The notes beneath the pieces were generated by a model that was not told where the DNA came from, searched no databases, and worked only from the letters and a program-made list of their open reading frames with translations. A DNA stretch of 64,000 nucleotides, taken from an uncultured Alphaproteobacteria bacterium (GTDB lineage: Bacteria > Pseudomonadota > Alphaproteobacteria > Caulobacterales > Caulobacteraceae). Positions within the stretch are counted from its first letter, which is position 1; each line of letters opens with the position of its first letter. Where the stretch lies: NCBI GenBank assembly GCA_903860975.1, contig CAIOSI010000027.1, forward strand, positions 49,110-113,109, read 5' to 3'. A program made the position numbers and the translations under genes. Positions 44,421 through 53,711 of the stretch are shown here, in pieces.

Positions 44421-45598
44421 CTGCCGCAACGCCACAAGCCACACACGCCTTCGCACGCTCCGATCGTTCCCCAGTCGGCGTCTGGTGGTGGACCGTTGAT
44501 CACTGGATCCTGGGCGCAGTTGCCCTGCTGATCGCGATCGGCATGGTCATCGCCTTCGCCGCCAGTCCAGCGGCGGCTGCGCGGATGAATATCGGCGATC
44601 CGTTCCATTTCGCCGTGCGCCAGTGCGTCTTCGCCGGTGGCGCGTTCCTGATCTTGATTGTTGTTTCGATGCTGGAAGTGAAGGCGGTGCGACGAAGCGC
44701 CTTCATGATCTGGCTGGTGGCGATCGCGATCATGATCGCTCTGCCGGTGCTCGGGCACAACGCAAAGGGTGCCACGCGTTGGCTGGAATTCGGTGGCTTT
44801 TCCCTGCAGCCGTCGGAATTCATGAAGCCGGCCCTGGTCATTCTGGTGGCCTGGATGTTTTCGGAAGGCCAGAAGGGCAATGGCGTCCCTGGGGTTTCCA
44901 TCGCCTTCTTCCTCTATTCTATTTCCGTCGCCCTGCTGCTGATACAGCCTGACATCGGCCAGACGGTGCTGATCACCGTCGCCTTCGGGGCCGCGTTTTG
45001 GATGGCCGGCGTACCGATTTCGTGGGTGATGGGGCTGGGCGCCTTAGCGATTGGCGGGCTGTCGTCGACCTATTTCCTGTTCCCCCACGTGGCCAGCCGC
45101 GTCGATAGATTCCTGTCACCCGACAAGGCTGACACCCATCAGGTGGATGCCGCCGCCGTGGCCCAGGCCGCCGGCGGGCTTTTCGGGCGCGGCCCGGGTG
45201 AGGGCGTCCTGAAGCGGGCGATTCCAGACGCCCATACCGACTTTGCCGCCTCGGTCGGTGCTGAAGAATTCGGTCTGGTCTTCTTGTTGCTCGTGATCTC
45301 GCTTTTCTGCTTCGTCGTGGTGCGGGGACTCTACCGTGCGATGAAGCTGAACGATCCCTTCGAACAGGTCGCCGCGGCAGGCCTTTTCGTGCTGGTGGGC
45401 CAGCAGGCGATCATCAACATCGCGGTAAATCTCAACATGATCCCCACGAAGGGCATGACGCTGCCCTTCATCAGCTACGGCGGCTCTTCGATGCTTGCCA
45501 TGGGCCTGACGCTCGGCATGGCGCTGGCGCTCACGCGCCGTCGGCCCGGAGCTTATTCCGTAAGCGAAGGTCTCGCCAAGGCCGGCGCGTTCGCTTAG
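44417..45598 (+). CDS. ftsW: Lipid II polymerase FtsW (SEDS family)
   Basis: 393 aa, about ten transmembrane helices. FtsW polymerises lipid II into septal glycan strands with FtsI. The SEDS hallmarks include GATRWLEFGGFSLQPSEFMKP, GRGPGEGVLKRAIPDAHTDF (the loop with the proposed catalytic aspartate) and GMTLPFISYGGSSMLAMG near the C-terminus. It is coupled to murD by ATGA overlap and separated from murG by 10 bp. Confidence 0.96.
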   Translation: MTAATPQATHAFARSDRSPVGVWWWTVDHWILGAVALLIAIGMVIAFAASPAAAARMNIGDPFHFAVRQCVFAGGAFLILIVVSMLEVKAVRRSAFMIWLVAIAIMIALPVLGHNAKGATRWLEFGGFSLQPSEFMKPALVILVAWMFSEGQKGNGVPGVSIAFFLYSISVALLLIQPDIGQTVLITVAFGAAFWMAGVPISWVMGLGALAIGGLSSTYFLFPHVASRVDRFLSPDKADTHQVDAAAVAQAAGGLFGRGPGEGVLKRAIPDAHTDFAASVGAEEFGLVFLLLVISLFCFVVVRGLYRAMKLNDPFEQVAAAGLFVLVGQQAIINIAVNLNMIPTKGMTLPFISYGGSSMLAMGLTLGMALALTRRRPGAYSVSEGLAKAGAFA

Positions 45599-45608
45599 GC
45601 GCGGGACC

Positions 45609-46703
45609 ATGCGCAAAATCGCCGTCCTCGCCGCTGGAGGCACCGGGGGCCACCTATTCCCCGCCCAGGCGCTTGCCGAAGCTCTGATCCAACGGGGCTG
45701 GTCGATCGTTTTGGCCTCCGATGAGCGCGTGGCGGGGCTGTCTCAGGATTTTCCAGCCGAACGCCGCATCGGGCTGTCGTCGGCGACCTTCAAGCCGGGT
45801 GATCCCATCGGCATGCTGCGTGCCGGTGGCGCTGTCCTGCGGGGCGCGGGCCAAGCCCGCGCACTCTATCGCGAGATCAACCCCCAGGTGGTTGTGGGCT
45901 TTGGCGGTTATCCATCGGCACCAGCGCTTTTAGGCGCGATCTTCGACCGGCGCGCCACGGTGATCCACGAGCAGAACGCGGTGATGGGCCGGGCCAACCG
46001 GTTCCTGGCGTCTCGCGTGAGCCGCGTGGCCTGCGCCTTTCCAACTTTGCTCAAAGCCCCGTCGAAGGTCGCGGCGCGCGCTGTTGTGGTCGGCAATCCC
46101 GTCCGGCCCGCGATCCGCGCCTTAGCTGATCTGCCCTATAGCCCGCCGCTTGTTGACGGGCCGATCCGCATCCTGGTCACCGGTGGAAGCCAGGGCGCGC
46201 GCCTGTTGTCGGAGTTGGTGCCCGAAGCCATCGCCGCCTTACCAGACGCCTTGCGCCAACGGTTGATCGTCCAGCAACAGACCCGCGCTGAGTCGATGGA
46301 GCGCGCGCAACGGACGTACCGAAACGCCGTGGTCGACGCCGAAGTCGCGCCCTTTTTCCGTGACCTCGCCGGTCGCCTGGGCGCCGCGCACCTGGTGATC
46401 GGCCGTTCCGGCGCAGGCTCGGTCTGCGAGTTTGCGGTCGCCGGTAAGCCGTCGATACTCGTGCCGCTGGCGATCGCCATCGACGACGACCAAGGCGAGA
46501 ACGCCAAGTTCCTGGCGGACATCGGTGCCGCTGAGGTGGCCCGTGAGAACCAGCTTACCGTGGCTAGCCTTTCGGGCGCACTTGAAAAGCTGCTGACCAA
46601 CCCTGCACGCCTGGCCCGCATGGCCGCCGCCGCCCGCTCCGTCGCCATCGCCGATGCTGCTGAACGTTTGGCTGACCTGGTCGAGCAGACAGCGGGCGTC
46701 TAG
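45609..46703 (+). CDS. murG: UDP-GlcNAc:lipid I N-acetylglucosamine transferase
   Basis: 364 aa peripheral membrane GT-B enzyme that converts lipid I to lipid II. The N-terminal glycine loop AAGGTGGHLFPA, the second-domain loop VTGGSQGARLLSE and IGRSGAGSVCEFAVAGKPSILVPL for UDP-GlcNAc binding are intact. It follows ftsW closely. The 52-bp gap before murC shows no clear signal. Confidence 0.96.
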   Translation: MRKIAVLAAGGTGGHLFPAQALAEALIQRGWSIVLASDERVAGLSQDFPAERRIGLSSATFKPGDPIGMLRAGGAVLRGAGQARALYREINPQVVVGFGGYPSAPALLGAIFDRRATVIHEQNAVMGRANRFLASRVSRVACAFPTLLKAPSKVAARAVVVGNPVRPAIRALADLPYSPPLVDGPIRILVTGGSQGARLLSELVPEAIAALPDALRQRLIVQQQTRAESMERAQRTYRNAVVDAEVAPFFRDLAGRLGAAHLVIGRSGAGSVCEFAVAGKPSILVPLAIAIDDDQGENAKFLADIGAAEVARENQLTVASLSGALEKLLTNPARLARMAAAARSVAIADAAERLADLVEQTAGV

Positions 46704-46755
46704 ACACGCGCCCTCAGTTATTTCCCCGACCGCGCCAATGCGCTAGCACCGTTCC

Positions 46756-48186
46756 ATGACTCGACGTCCCGTGCCCTTCGACATCGGCCCCGTGCATTTC
46801 ATCGGCATCGGTGGGATCGGCATGAGCGGTATCGCCGAGATCATGCTGCGGATCGGCTACCAGGTGCAGGGGTCCGACGCTAAGGCTTCAGCCAATACAG
46901 AACGGCTGGAGAAGCTGGGTGCCACGATCTTCATCGGCCACGACGCCACCCATGTCGAAGGCGCGAGCGCGATCGTCTATTCGACGGCCGTTAAGAGCGA
47001 CAATCCGGAGATGGTCGCCGGCCGCGAGCGGCGCCTGCCTCTCGTGCGCCGGGCCGAAATGCTGGCTGAGCTTATGCGCCTGCAGTTTTCGGTGGCGGTC
47101 GGCGGCACGCATGGCAAGACCACGACCACCTCGATGGTCGCCGCTATTCTGGACGCCGGCGGGCTGGACCCGACGGTCGTCAACGGCGGCATCATCAATG
47201 CCTATGGCACGAACGCCAAGGTTGGCGCCGGCGACTGGATCGTCGTCGAGGCCGACGAGAGCGATGGCACCTTTCTGAAGTTGCGCTCGACTGTGGCGAT
47301 CGTCACCAACATCGACCCTGAACACCTCGACCACTACGGCGACTTCGACGCGGTGAAGAAGGCCTTCCGGGACTTCGTTGAGAACATCGCCTTCTATGGC
47401 TTCGCCGCGGTCTGCATTGACCATCCTGAGGTCCAGGCCATGGCGAGCCGCGTGGAAAACCGACGCCTGGTTACATATGGCGTCAATCCGCAGGCTGAGG
47501 TGCGCGCTGAGAACCTGACCATGGGGCCAGATGGCTGCCGCTTCGATGTGGTGGTCCTGCCGCATAGTCCGCTCGACGAGCACGCCGAGCCGATTCGCTA
47601 TGCCGATTTGCACCTTCCAATGGCCGGACACCACAACGCGATGAATGCTCTGGCTGCTATCGCCGTGGCGCGCGAGCTGGGTGTCAGTCCTGAAGACATC
47701 CGAAAAGGTCTGGCTGGGTTTGGCGGCGTGCGTCGGCGCTTCACGACGACAGGCATGGCCAACGGCGTGCGGATCATCGACGACTACGGTCACCATCCGG
47801 TAGAGATCGCCTCGGTGCTGAAGGCCGCGCGCGCGGTCACCGCAGGGCGCGTCATCGCCGTGGTGCAGCCGCATCGCTATTCGCGTCTGCACGATCTCTT
47901 CGACGATTTCTGCCACGGCTTTAACGACGCTGACGTCGTGATCGTCGCAGACGTCTACGCAGCGGGCGAGGCACCGATCGAGGGGGCAAGCCGAGATTCT
48001 CTGGTTGAAGGCCTGCGCCGCTATGGTCATCGCCGCGCCATCGCCCTGGAAGGTCCCGCCGATCTCGCAGGTATCATCGGTGAGGAAGCCAAGCCCGGTG
48101 ATTTGGTCGTCCTGCTGGGCGCAGGCGACATCACCACCTGGGCCTACGCCCTGCCGGAGCAGCTTTTGGCAATGGCGGCGGAGTGA
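46756..48186 (+). CDS. murC: UDP-N-acetylmuramate--L-alanine ligase
   Basis: 476 aa. MurC adds L-alanine to UDP-MurNAc, the first peptide step. The Rossmann opening [17 protein letters not shown], the ATP loop GTHGKTT (117-123), [12 protein letters not shown] and [10 protein letters not shown] are all standard. The stop is followed 13 bp later by murB, whose ATG has GAGGCG upstream. Confidence 0.96.
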   Translation: MTRRPVPFDIGPVHFIGIGGIGMSGIAEIMLRIGYQVQGSDAKASANTERLEKLGATIFIGHDATHVEGASAIVYSTAVKSDNPEMVAGRERRLPLVRRAEMLAELMRLQFSVAVGGTHGKTTTTSMVAAILDAGGLDPTVVNGGIINAYGTNAKVGAGDWIVVEADESDGTFLKLRSTVAIVTNIDPEHLDHYGDFDAVKKAFRDFVENIAFYGFAAVCIDHPEVQAMASRVENRRLVTYGVNPQAEVRAENLTMGPDGCRFDVVVLPHSPLDEHAEPIRYADLHLPMAGHHNAMNALAAIAVARELGVSPEDIRKGLAGFGGVRRRFTTTGMANGVRIIDDYGHHPVEIASVLKAARAVTAGRVIAVVQPHRYSRLHDLFDDFCHGFNDADVVIVADVYAAGEAPIEGASRDSLVEGLRRYGHRRAIALEGPADLAGIIGEEAKPGDLVVLLGAGDITTWAYALPEQLLAMAAE

Positions 48187-48199
48187 GCGAGGCGACCAA

Positions 48200-49102
48200 A
48201 TGAGCTGGCGCGATCGGTTGCCAAATGTTCGCGGGAAGCTGCTTGCTAACGAGCCCCTGGGCCCCTTCACGTGGTTCCGCGTTGGCGGGCCGGCTGATGT
48301 TCTCTTCCTGCCCCAGGACGAAGACGACTTGGTGGCGTTTCTGAAGGGCCTCGAGGCCAGTGCGCCGGTAACCGTACTCGGCGTCGGCTCCAACACCTTG
48401 GTGCGCGATGGCGGCGTCGAGGGTGTTGTGATCCGTCTGGGAAAAGCCTTCGGGTCTGTGGAGCCGCGCGGCGACAGCCGTATCTTCGCCGGCGCAGCGG
48501 CGCTCGACGCCGCGCTTGCGCGCGAAGCGGGGAGGGCGGGTATCGCTGGCCTTGAATTCTATCGTGGCGTCCCAGGTTCAATCGGCGGCGCTTTGGTCAT
48601 GAACGCCGGCTGCTATGGATCGGAGACCAAGGATGTTCTGGTTGAGGCCTACGCGCTCAACCGCGCCGGTCAACGGCTGACCTTTAGTCAGGCTGACCTG
48701 CGCTACAGCTATCGCAAGTCAGCCCGCGCCGCCGCCGAGCCCCTGATCTTCCTGGGCGGACTTTTCCAGGGGCGGCCCGACGCGCCCTGCGCCATCGAAG
48801 CCCGCATGGACGAGATCACAGCCCGTCGCGAGCAGACCCAACCCATCCGCGAAAAGACGGGTGGCTCGACCTTCAAGAATCCGCCCGGCCACTCGTCCTG
48901 GAGGCTGGTCGACGAGGCCGGCTGGCGGGGCAAACCGTTTGGCGGGGCCATGTTTTCTCCCCTGCACGCCAACTTCCTGATCAACACGGGCGCAGCCACG
49001 GCTGCTGACCTGGAAGGTTTGGGCGAAGCCGTGCGCGCAGATGTGAAAGCCAAGCTCGGCGTGGACCTCGACTGGGAGATCAAGCGAATCGGCCGGCCCT
49101 AA
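48200..49102 (+). CDS. murB: UDP-N-acetylenolpyruvoylglucosamine reductase
   Basis: 300 aa, the short type without the E. coli insertion. MurB uses FAD and NADPH to form UDP-MurNAc. [13 protein letters not shown] and [12 protein letters not shown] bind [20 protein letters not shown] is the core motif, and [21 protein letters not shown] carries the catalytic serine. The ATG at 48200 gives the normal MurB N-terminus; the longer open frame is a murC shadow. Confidence 0.96.
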   Translation: MSWRDRLPNVRGKLLANEPLGPFTWFRVGGPADVLFLPQDEDDLVAFLKGLEASAPVTVLGVGSNTLVRDGGVEGVVIRLGKAFGSVEPRGDSRIFAGAAALDAALAREAGRAGIAGLEFYRGVPGSIGGALVMNAGCYGSETKDVLVEAYALNRAGQRLTFSQADLRYSYRKSARAAAEPLIFLGGLFQGRPDAPCAIEARMDEITARREQTQPIREKTGGSTFKNPPGHSSWRLVDEAGWRGKPFGGAMFSPLHANFLINTGAATAADLEGLGEAVRADVKAKLGVDLDWEIKRIGRP

Positions 49103-49266
49103 GCGCCTTGCGCGCGATGGGTTGGTCTGGCTATGCGTTGCGCCCGGTCGCCTGTCGGGCTCATGCCTTGACCAGGCCTGCCGGCTCGGCCACCGCCGTG
49201 ACATGCTCGCAGCCCAGCCCGTTTCGAGTCGCCCTGTTTTGATTGGCCCCCCTTTTTGAGTCGCCC

Positions 49267-50232
49267 ATGACCGCTCCGCTTTCCGGACATCACGTCGCCG
49301 TTCTTTTGGGCGGACTTTCAGCCGAGCGTGAGGTGAGCTTGGTTTCGGGCCGCGAGTGCGCCGAGGCCCTGGTCCGCCTGGGCGCACGCGTCTCTCGCGT
49401 GGATGCCGGCCGAGACCTGGCTCAGGTGCTAAGTCAGCTGAAGCCTGACGTTTGTTTCAACGCCTTGCATGGCGAGTGGGGTGAGGACGGTTGCGTTCAG
49501 GGTGTGTTGGAGACGCTTGGCCTACGCTACACCCACTCCGGCGTTCTGGCCTCTGCGCTTGCGATGGACAAGGCCAAGGCCAAGGCCGTGCTCGCTGCGG
49601 CCGGTGTGACGGTTCCTGGCGGTGGCCTCTTCAATCGCTTCAAAGCCGCAGCCGAACACCTCATGGCGCCGCCCTATGTGGTCAAGCCAAACGCCGAAGG
49701 CTCCTCGGTTGGCGTCTTCCTGGTCTTCGATGGCGCGAACTGTCCTCCGCAGGAAATCGTCGCTCCATCCTGGACTTTTGGCGAGGAGGTCATGATCGAG
49801 CCCTACATCGCGGGCAAGGAGCTTGCGGTGGGCGTGATGGACGGCAAAGCCATGACCGTCACCGATATCATTCCGCGCACAGGATTTTACGACTATGAGG
49901 CCAAGTACGCCGACGGGGGGTCGACCCACATCGTACCGGCCAAAATCCCCCCTCATGCCTTTGAAAAAGCTCTGAGAATGAGTGAGGCCGCGCACGCGGC
50001 TTTAGGTTGCCGAGGGGTTACCCGCTCCGACCTTCGTTATGATGATGTTAACGACGTTCTGGTCCTCCTAGAGGTGAATACACAACCCGGCATGACGCCC
50101 ACTTCGCTCATCCCAGAGCAGGCGGCTCTGCAGGGTGTGGATTTCGACCGACTGGTGCTTTGGATTACGGAGGACGCGTATGCCCGCGGCGGTGCGGGGG
50201 GGCTCGCGAGGACAAGCGAAACCCCCGACTAA
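49267..50232 (+). CDS. ddl: D-alanine--D-alanine ligase
   Basis: 321 aa ATP-grasp enzyme making D-Ala-D-Ala for Mur[43 protein letters not shown] and [13 protein letters not shown] are family motifs. I start at the ATG at 49267; a TTG 24 nt upstream extends the frame but adds an unlikely leader. GAGTCGCCC occurs twice in front (49226 and 49258), the second copy abutting the ATG. Its last 53 nt overlap ftsQ. The 164-bp gap after murB has no gene. Confidence 0.95.
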   Translation: MTAPLSGHHVAVLLGGLSAEREVSLVSGRECAEALVRLGARVSRVDAGRDLAQVLSQLKPDVCFNALHGEWGEDGCVQGVLETLGLRYTHSGVLASALAMDKAKAKAVLAAAGVTVPGGGLFNRFKAAAEHLMAPPYVVKPNAEGSSVGVFLVFDGANCPPQEIVAPSWTFGEEVMIEPYIAGKELAVGVMDGKAMTVTDIIPRTGFYDYEAKYADGGSTHIVPAKIPPHAFEKALRMSEAAHAALGCRGVTRSDLRYDDVNDVLVLLEVNTQPGMTPTSLIPEQAALQGVDFDRLVLWITEDAYARGGAGGLARTSETPD

Positions 50233-51079
50233 AGCGCCCCAGAGGGCGGTGCGTCCGGCGACGTCTGGGCGTCAGGCGGCCTCACCTGTGCGCGAAGCCC
50301 ACGGGCCATCTGCGGCAACTGTACTGAGCGCGACGGCCGCCGTCTTGACGCTCGTCCTGGGTGTCACCTTGATGACGGGCCACCGCGGCCAGCGGCTGGT
50401 CTCGACGATCGCAACCGGTGTTCAGGCCCGTACGGGTGCGGCGGGGTTTCGCCTGCGCACGATCGAGGTTCAGGGTGCCTCGAACCTGGCCACCGCAGAT
50501 ATCGTCAGGGCCGCAGCGGTCTATAAGAACCAACCCATGCTGGGTTTGGACCTGAATGCTCTGCGCAAACGTGTGGAGAGCGTCGGCTGGGTCAAGGAAG
50601 CCCGCGTGGTGCGCTTGCTGCCGGACACACTCGTTCTGGCGGTGGTCCAGCGGCGACAGATGGCGGTTTGGCAGCACGCCGGACGCCAAGTCGTCATCGA
50701 TGATCATGGCAAAACGATCCCTGAAGCCGATCCGGCCCACTTCACCACCTTGCCCCTTGTGGTTGGTGAGGGCGGCGCCGAGCATGCTCCAGAAATTCTA
50801 CCGGTGATCGCCCAGCGTCCCAAGCTGATGGGCCAGATGGACGCACTGGTGCGTGTCGATGACCGGAGATGGGACGTGCGGATGAAGGACGGCTCGCTGA
50901 TTCAGTTGCCGGCCGAGGGCGTGGAAAATGCGTTGATGCAGCTGGAACACCTGGATCAACGCTCGCGAATTCTTGAACTCGGTTTTGATCGCATAGACCT
51001 GCGCAACCCCGAGGTGGTCGCCGTGCGGCCCCGCCAGAACCAACCTCCCGTCGTCGCCCCCGCCGCGACAGGCGCGTAA
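50180..51079 (+). CDS. ftsQ: Cell division protein FtsQ
   Basis: 299 aa bitopic divisome protein. A basic, proline-rich cytoplasmic tail (~50 residues) is followed by one transmembrane segment ([20 protein letters not shown]), then the POTRA domain ([20 protein letters not shown]) and beta domain. The ATG at 50180 has GGAGG 6 nt upstream and lies inside ddl, so translation is probably coupled; the longer frame is less plausible. FtsQ scaffolds FtsB/FtsL in the periplasm. Confidence 0.93.
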   Translation: MPAAVRGGSRGQAKPPTKAPQRAVRPATSGRQAASPVREAHGPSAATVLSATAAVLTLVLGVTLMTGHRGQRLVSTIATGVQARTGAAGFRLRTIEVQGASNLATADIVRAAAVYKNQPMLGLDLNALRKRVESVGWVKEARVVRLLPDTLVLAVVQRRQMAVWQHAGRQVVIDDHGKTIPEADPAHFTTLPLVVGEGGAEHAPEILPVIAQRPKLMGQMDALVRVDDRRWDVRMKDGSLIQLPAEGVENALMQLEHLDQRSRILELGFDRIDLRNPEVVAVRPRQNQPPVVAPAATGA

Positions 51080-51085
51080 ATAAAG

Positions 51086-52471
51086 ATGGAAGACGCCTCG
51101 ATGCTGAAGTTCGCGACCCGCGCTGAAGCCCCCGCCGAAGACCGCAAGGCCCCGGATCGCAAGGCCCCGGATCGCAAGGATGGTCTGAAGGCCGCGCTGG
51201 TGCGGACACCCGTGGTCGCCGCCGTCGACCTCGGCGCCTCGAAAGTCGCCTGTTTCATCATGAAGCCCGATGGCGTCCGCAAAGGCGATCGCACGCTGAC
51301 GACGGCGGGCGTGGGCTACGTCCAGTCGCGCGGCATCCGCGGCGGCTCCATCGTAAATCTGGACGAGGCATCGGAAGCTATCGCTCAGGCCGTCGAGCGT
51401 GCTGAGAATGTCGCAGGGATGAACGTCCAAGGCGTTACCGTTGCGACTGCGGGTGGCCAGCTCACCTCCAACCGCGTTGCCGGCCGTGTGTCTATCGGCG
51501 CGCGCCCGATTTCTGACAATGACCTGGTCCGCGCGATCAGCCACGCGCTGGCCCAGATCAAACTGCCGGGTCGTCGGGCCGCCCACATTTTGCCGATCGC
51601 CTGGTCGGTGGACGGACAGGGCGGCGTACGCGATCCTCGCGCCATGTTCGGGCGCACCCTTGGCGTCGAGCTGCTGGTTGTCTCGGTATCGGAAGCCGTC
51701 TTCCAGACCCTGGGCGCTTGTGTTGAGCGGGCACATTTGCAGTTTGACGGCGTCGTCGCTGCGCCTTTCGTCTCGGCGCTCGCCGCGCTGGAGGAAGATG
51801 AGCTCGACCTTGGCAGCGTCTGCATCGACATGGGCGGAGGATCGACTTCGGCGGCGGTATTTACGGCAGGCTCGCTGGTCCACGTCGAGACCGTGCCGGT
51901 TGGCGGCCAGCATGTGACCCAAGACATTGCTCGTGGGCTTTCAACCTCCATCGCCGGAGCTGAGCGCATCAAAACCCTGCATGGTTCGGCCATCGCCTCG
52001 GCCAACGAAGATCGTGAAATGATCGAGGCACCACCGCGGGGCGATGACCCAGGCGCAGGCCCCGTGATCGCGCCTCGCAGCCTCTTGAAAGGCATTATCG
52101 CCCCGCGCGTCGAAGAAACCCTCGAACTGCTCCGCGACCGCCTGAAGGCCTCTAACGCCCCAGTAGAGCCCGGCGCGGGCCTGGTCCTGACGGGTGGCGC
52201 GAGCCAGCTGGCGGGCGTTCGCGAAGTCGCGGTACGCGTCTTCGACCGCCCGGTGCGGCTGGGCCGGCCTCGACGTGTGCCTCATCTGGCTGACGCCGCC
52301 TCGGGCCCGGCCTTCACGGCTGCCGCCGGCATTCTGCATCGCGCGGCTTTTGGACCTCGCGAGGCGGTCAGCGCCAAGGCGCTGGCCTCCGCCAAGCTGC
52401 GGCGCGAACCCCTCGACCCGCGCGCCAATCCGGTGGCCAAGGCTGCCTCGTGGCTCCGGGAAAATCTCTGA
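51086..52471 (+). CDS. ftsA: Cell division protein FtsA (actin-like)
   Basis: 461 aa. FtsA tethers FtsZ to the membrane. The actin fold shows VVAAVDLGASKVACFI and VCIDMGGGSTSAAVF for nucleotide binding, TGGASQLAGV near the end, and a C-terminal amphipathic helix VAKAASWLRENL that inserts in the membrane. The extra N-terminus (residues 20-31) is RKAPDRKAPDRK, from a 15-bp tandem repeat. A second ATG at 51101 has GGAAG at good spacing and is an equally possible start. Confidence 0.95.
   Translation: MEDASMLKFATRAEAPAEDRKAPDRKAPDRKDGLKAALVRTPVVAAVDLGASKVACFIMKPDGVRKGDRTLTTAGVGYVQSRGIRGGSIVNLDEASEAIAQAVERAENVAGMNVQGVTVATAGGQLTSNRVAGRVSIGARPISDNDLVRAISHALAQIKLPGRRAAHILPIAWSVDGQGGVRDPRAMFGRTLGVELLVVSVSEAVFQTLGACVERAHLQFDGVVAAPFVSALAALEEDELDLGSVCIDMGGGSTSAAVFTAGSLVHVETVPVGGQHVTQDIARGLSTSIAGAERIKTLHGSAIASANEDREMIEAPPRGDDPGAGPVIAPRSLLKGIIAPRVEETLELLRDRLKASNAPVEPGAGLVLTGGASQLAGVREVAVRVFDRPVRLGRPRRVPHLADAASGPAFTAAAGILHRAAFGPREAVSAKALASAKLRREPLDPRANPVAKAASWLRENL
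51143..51179. repeat. 15-bp tandem repeat in the 5' end of ftsA
   Basis: CGCAAGGCCCCGGAT occurs at 51143-51157 and 51158-51172, followed by a partial third unit to 51179. It encodes RKAPD repeats ahead of the actin fold. Confidence 0.85.
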
Positions 52472-52539
52472 CGCCCGCTGCCGGCCTTACCATTGAGGAC
52501 GGGTCGTGGCGGTGGCGTGCTGCCGGGTAGAAATGCCGA

Positions 52540-53255
52540 TTGGCGGCGCGCCGCGCGAAGGATTGCGAATTCAGCGTGCGCGGTCTTGCCGTTATCAGGC
52601 TTTTTGCGGTGGCCGCCTGCACGACGACATCCGCCGGCGCTCAGGCGCCCGGGCTTCAGTCTAGCGCCGCTCGTGCGCCTCACGCGTCTGCGGGTGATCC
52701 ATTTGAGGGCCTCAACCGAGGGATGTTCGGTTTGGGTCGCGCGCTCGACAATCGGATCATTCGCCCGCTCCTTGGGGGCGAGGCATCGGTCGTTCCAGGT
52801 CGCGTGCAGCGCTTGATGCACAACAGGCTGCGCAACCTGAGCGAACCTGTCGTCTTGGTGAGGGACCTGCTTGAGGCCCGCTTTAGCGCCGGTGCGAAGA
52901 CGACGATCAGGTTCGTCGGCAACTCGACCGTTGGACTGGCCGGTCTTTTCGACCCGGCGGCGCGGGCGGGTCTGCGCCATCACGACAAGGGCTTTGGCGA
53001 CACCCTGGGGCGCTATGGTGCGGGAATCGATCTCCTCGTCGATCCCTTGCCTTGGGGCGGGTGAAGAACGCCCGCACCGTGCGCACGACCATCACGACCC
53101 TGTCCTTGATCGACGATAGGCGCGAAGCGGAGAAGGAACTCAAGACCCTCGATGCCGTCGCCGCCGACCCTTATGCCACGATGCGCTCGGTCTATCTGCC
53201 GTCGCGAAAGGCGGAAATCAGTGGTCAGGAGCCCGAGCTTGAACGCCCGCTGACT
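52540..53255 (+). pseudogene. Degenerate mlaA/vacJ-type lipoprotein gene
   Basis: The first part (52540-53064) encodes a lipobox-like AVAAC, then DPFEGLNRGMFGLGRALDNRIIRPL and FVGNSTVGLAGLFDPAARAG, HHDKGFGDTLGRYGAG, all typical of MlaA/VacJ, the outer-membrane lipoprotein of the Mla phospholipid transport system. The segment that should follow (PYLFLPL.. loop) is missing, and DPLPWGG runs into a stop. The family's C-terminal part continues in another frame from about 53050 (RTVRTTITTLSLIDDRRE, then ADPYATMRSVYL). So the gene carries an internal deletion and a frameshift and is unlikely to be functional. Confidence 0.75.
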
Positions 53256-53397
53256 TGGACGACTTCACCGCTTCCAGCATGCCGTCACAAAGACTGCTTA
53301 CCCGCGTTGCGCCGGGATCGCTCGCCGCCATCGCTGCGCTGGTTAACACAATCGAGAGCGCCGCGGCGAGCGGAAGGCTTTTAAGCAGAGACATCAT
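53218..53397 (-). pseudogene. Inverted N-terminal fragment of an MlaC-like protein
   Basis: On the - strand, 59 codons encode a signal peptide (MMSLLKSLPLAAALSIVLTS) followed by ASDPGATRVSSLCDGMLEAVKSS, which resembles the start of MlaC/Ttg2D-type periplasmic phospholipid-binding proteins. The frame then stops within the 3' end of the broken mlaA copy, so at least 120 residues are missing. In related genomes mlaA and mlaC usually run in the same direction; here the fragment points the other way. I assign it with moderate confidence because only the first ~45 residues can be compared. Confidence 0.5.
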
Positions 53398-53596
53398 AGG
53401 TGCAGAATTACAGATTGATCTGGCCATCCGGCAGACGGTTCGACCGACACAGTCAGATCGGCAGGATTTGGGGACCACTTTCGATCGATTGAGACATCCT
53501 GCCGCGGGCGCGAGGCTGATTCGGCTTACGCCTTGTGACGCAAGGGAATTTTTCCCAACTGCCACGCTGGAACGGCTTGCGACTCACGGTATGCGG

Positions 53597-53611
53597 TTAA
53601 CACTCAATTAA
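53597..53611. promoter_or_regulatory. CtrA-type box, perfect TTAA-N7-TTAA
   Basis: TTAACACTCAATTAA matches the CtrA consensus TTAA-N7-TTAA exactly, 101 bp before the ftsZ start. In Caulobacter, CtrA represses ftsZ transcription in swarmer cells. Confidence 0.72.
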
Positions 53612-53627
53612 GGGTGTGGGCGCGTAC

Positions 53628-53642
53628 TTAACGCTTCCTTAC
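53628..53642. promoter_or_regulatory. CtrA-type box, one mismatch
   Basis: TTAACGCTTCCTTAC is TTAA-N7-TTAC, one base from the CtrA consensus, 16 bp after the first box and 70 bp before the ftsZ start. Confidence 0.5.
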
Positions 53643-53711
53643 TGGAGCGCTCAGGCAAGGGGTTCGCCAAGGCGCATCAGCCCGCAGAATTCGGAAGGAC
53701 GCAGGGGTCCC

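Larger units (their letters stand above)
53398..53711. other. ftsZ upstream regulatory region
   Basis: This 314-bp gap has no supported gene. It contains two CtrA-type boxes (separate entries) and should hold the main ftsZ promoter, since ftsZ is separated from ftsA by about 1.2 kb of degenerate sequence. Confidence 0.65.
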
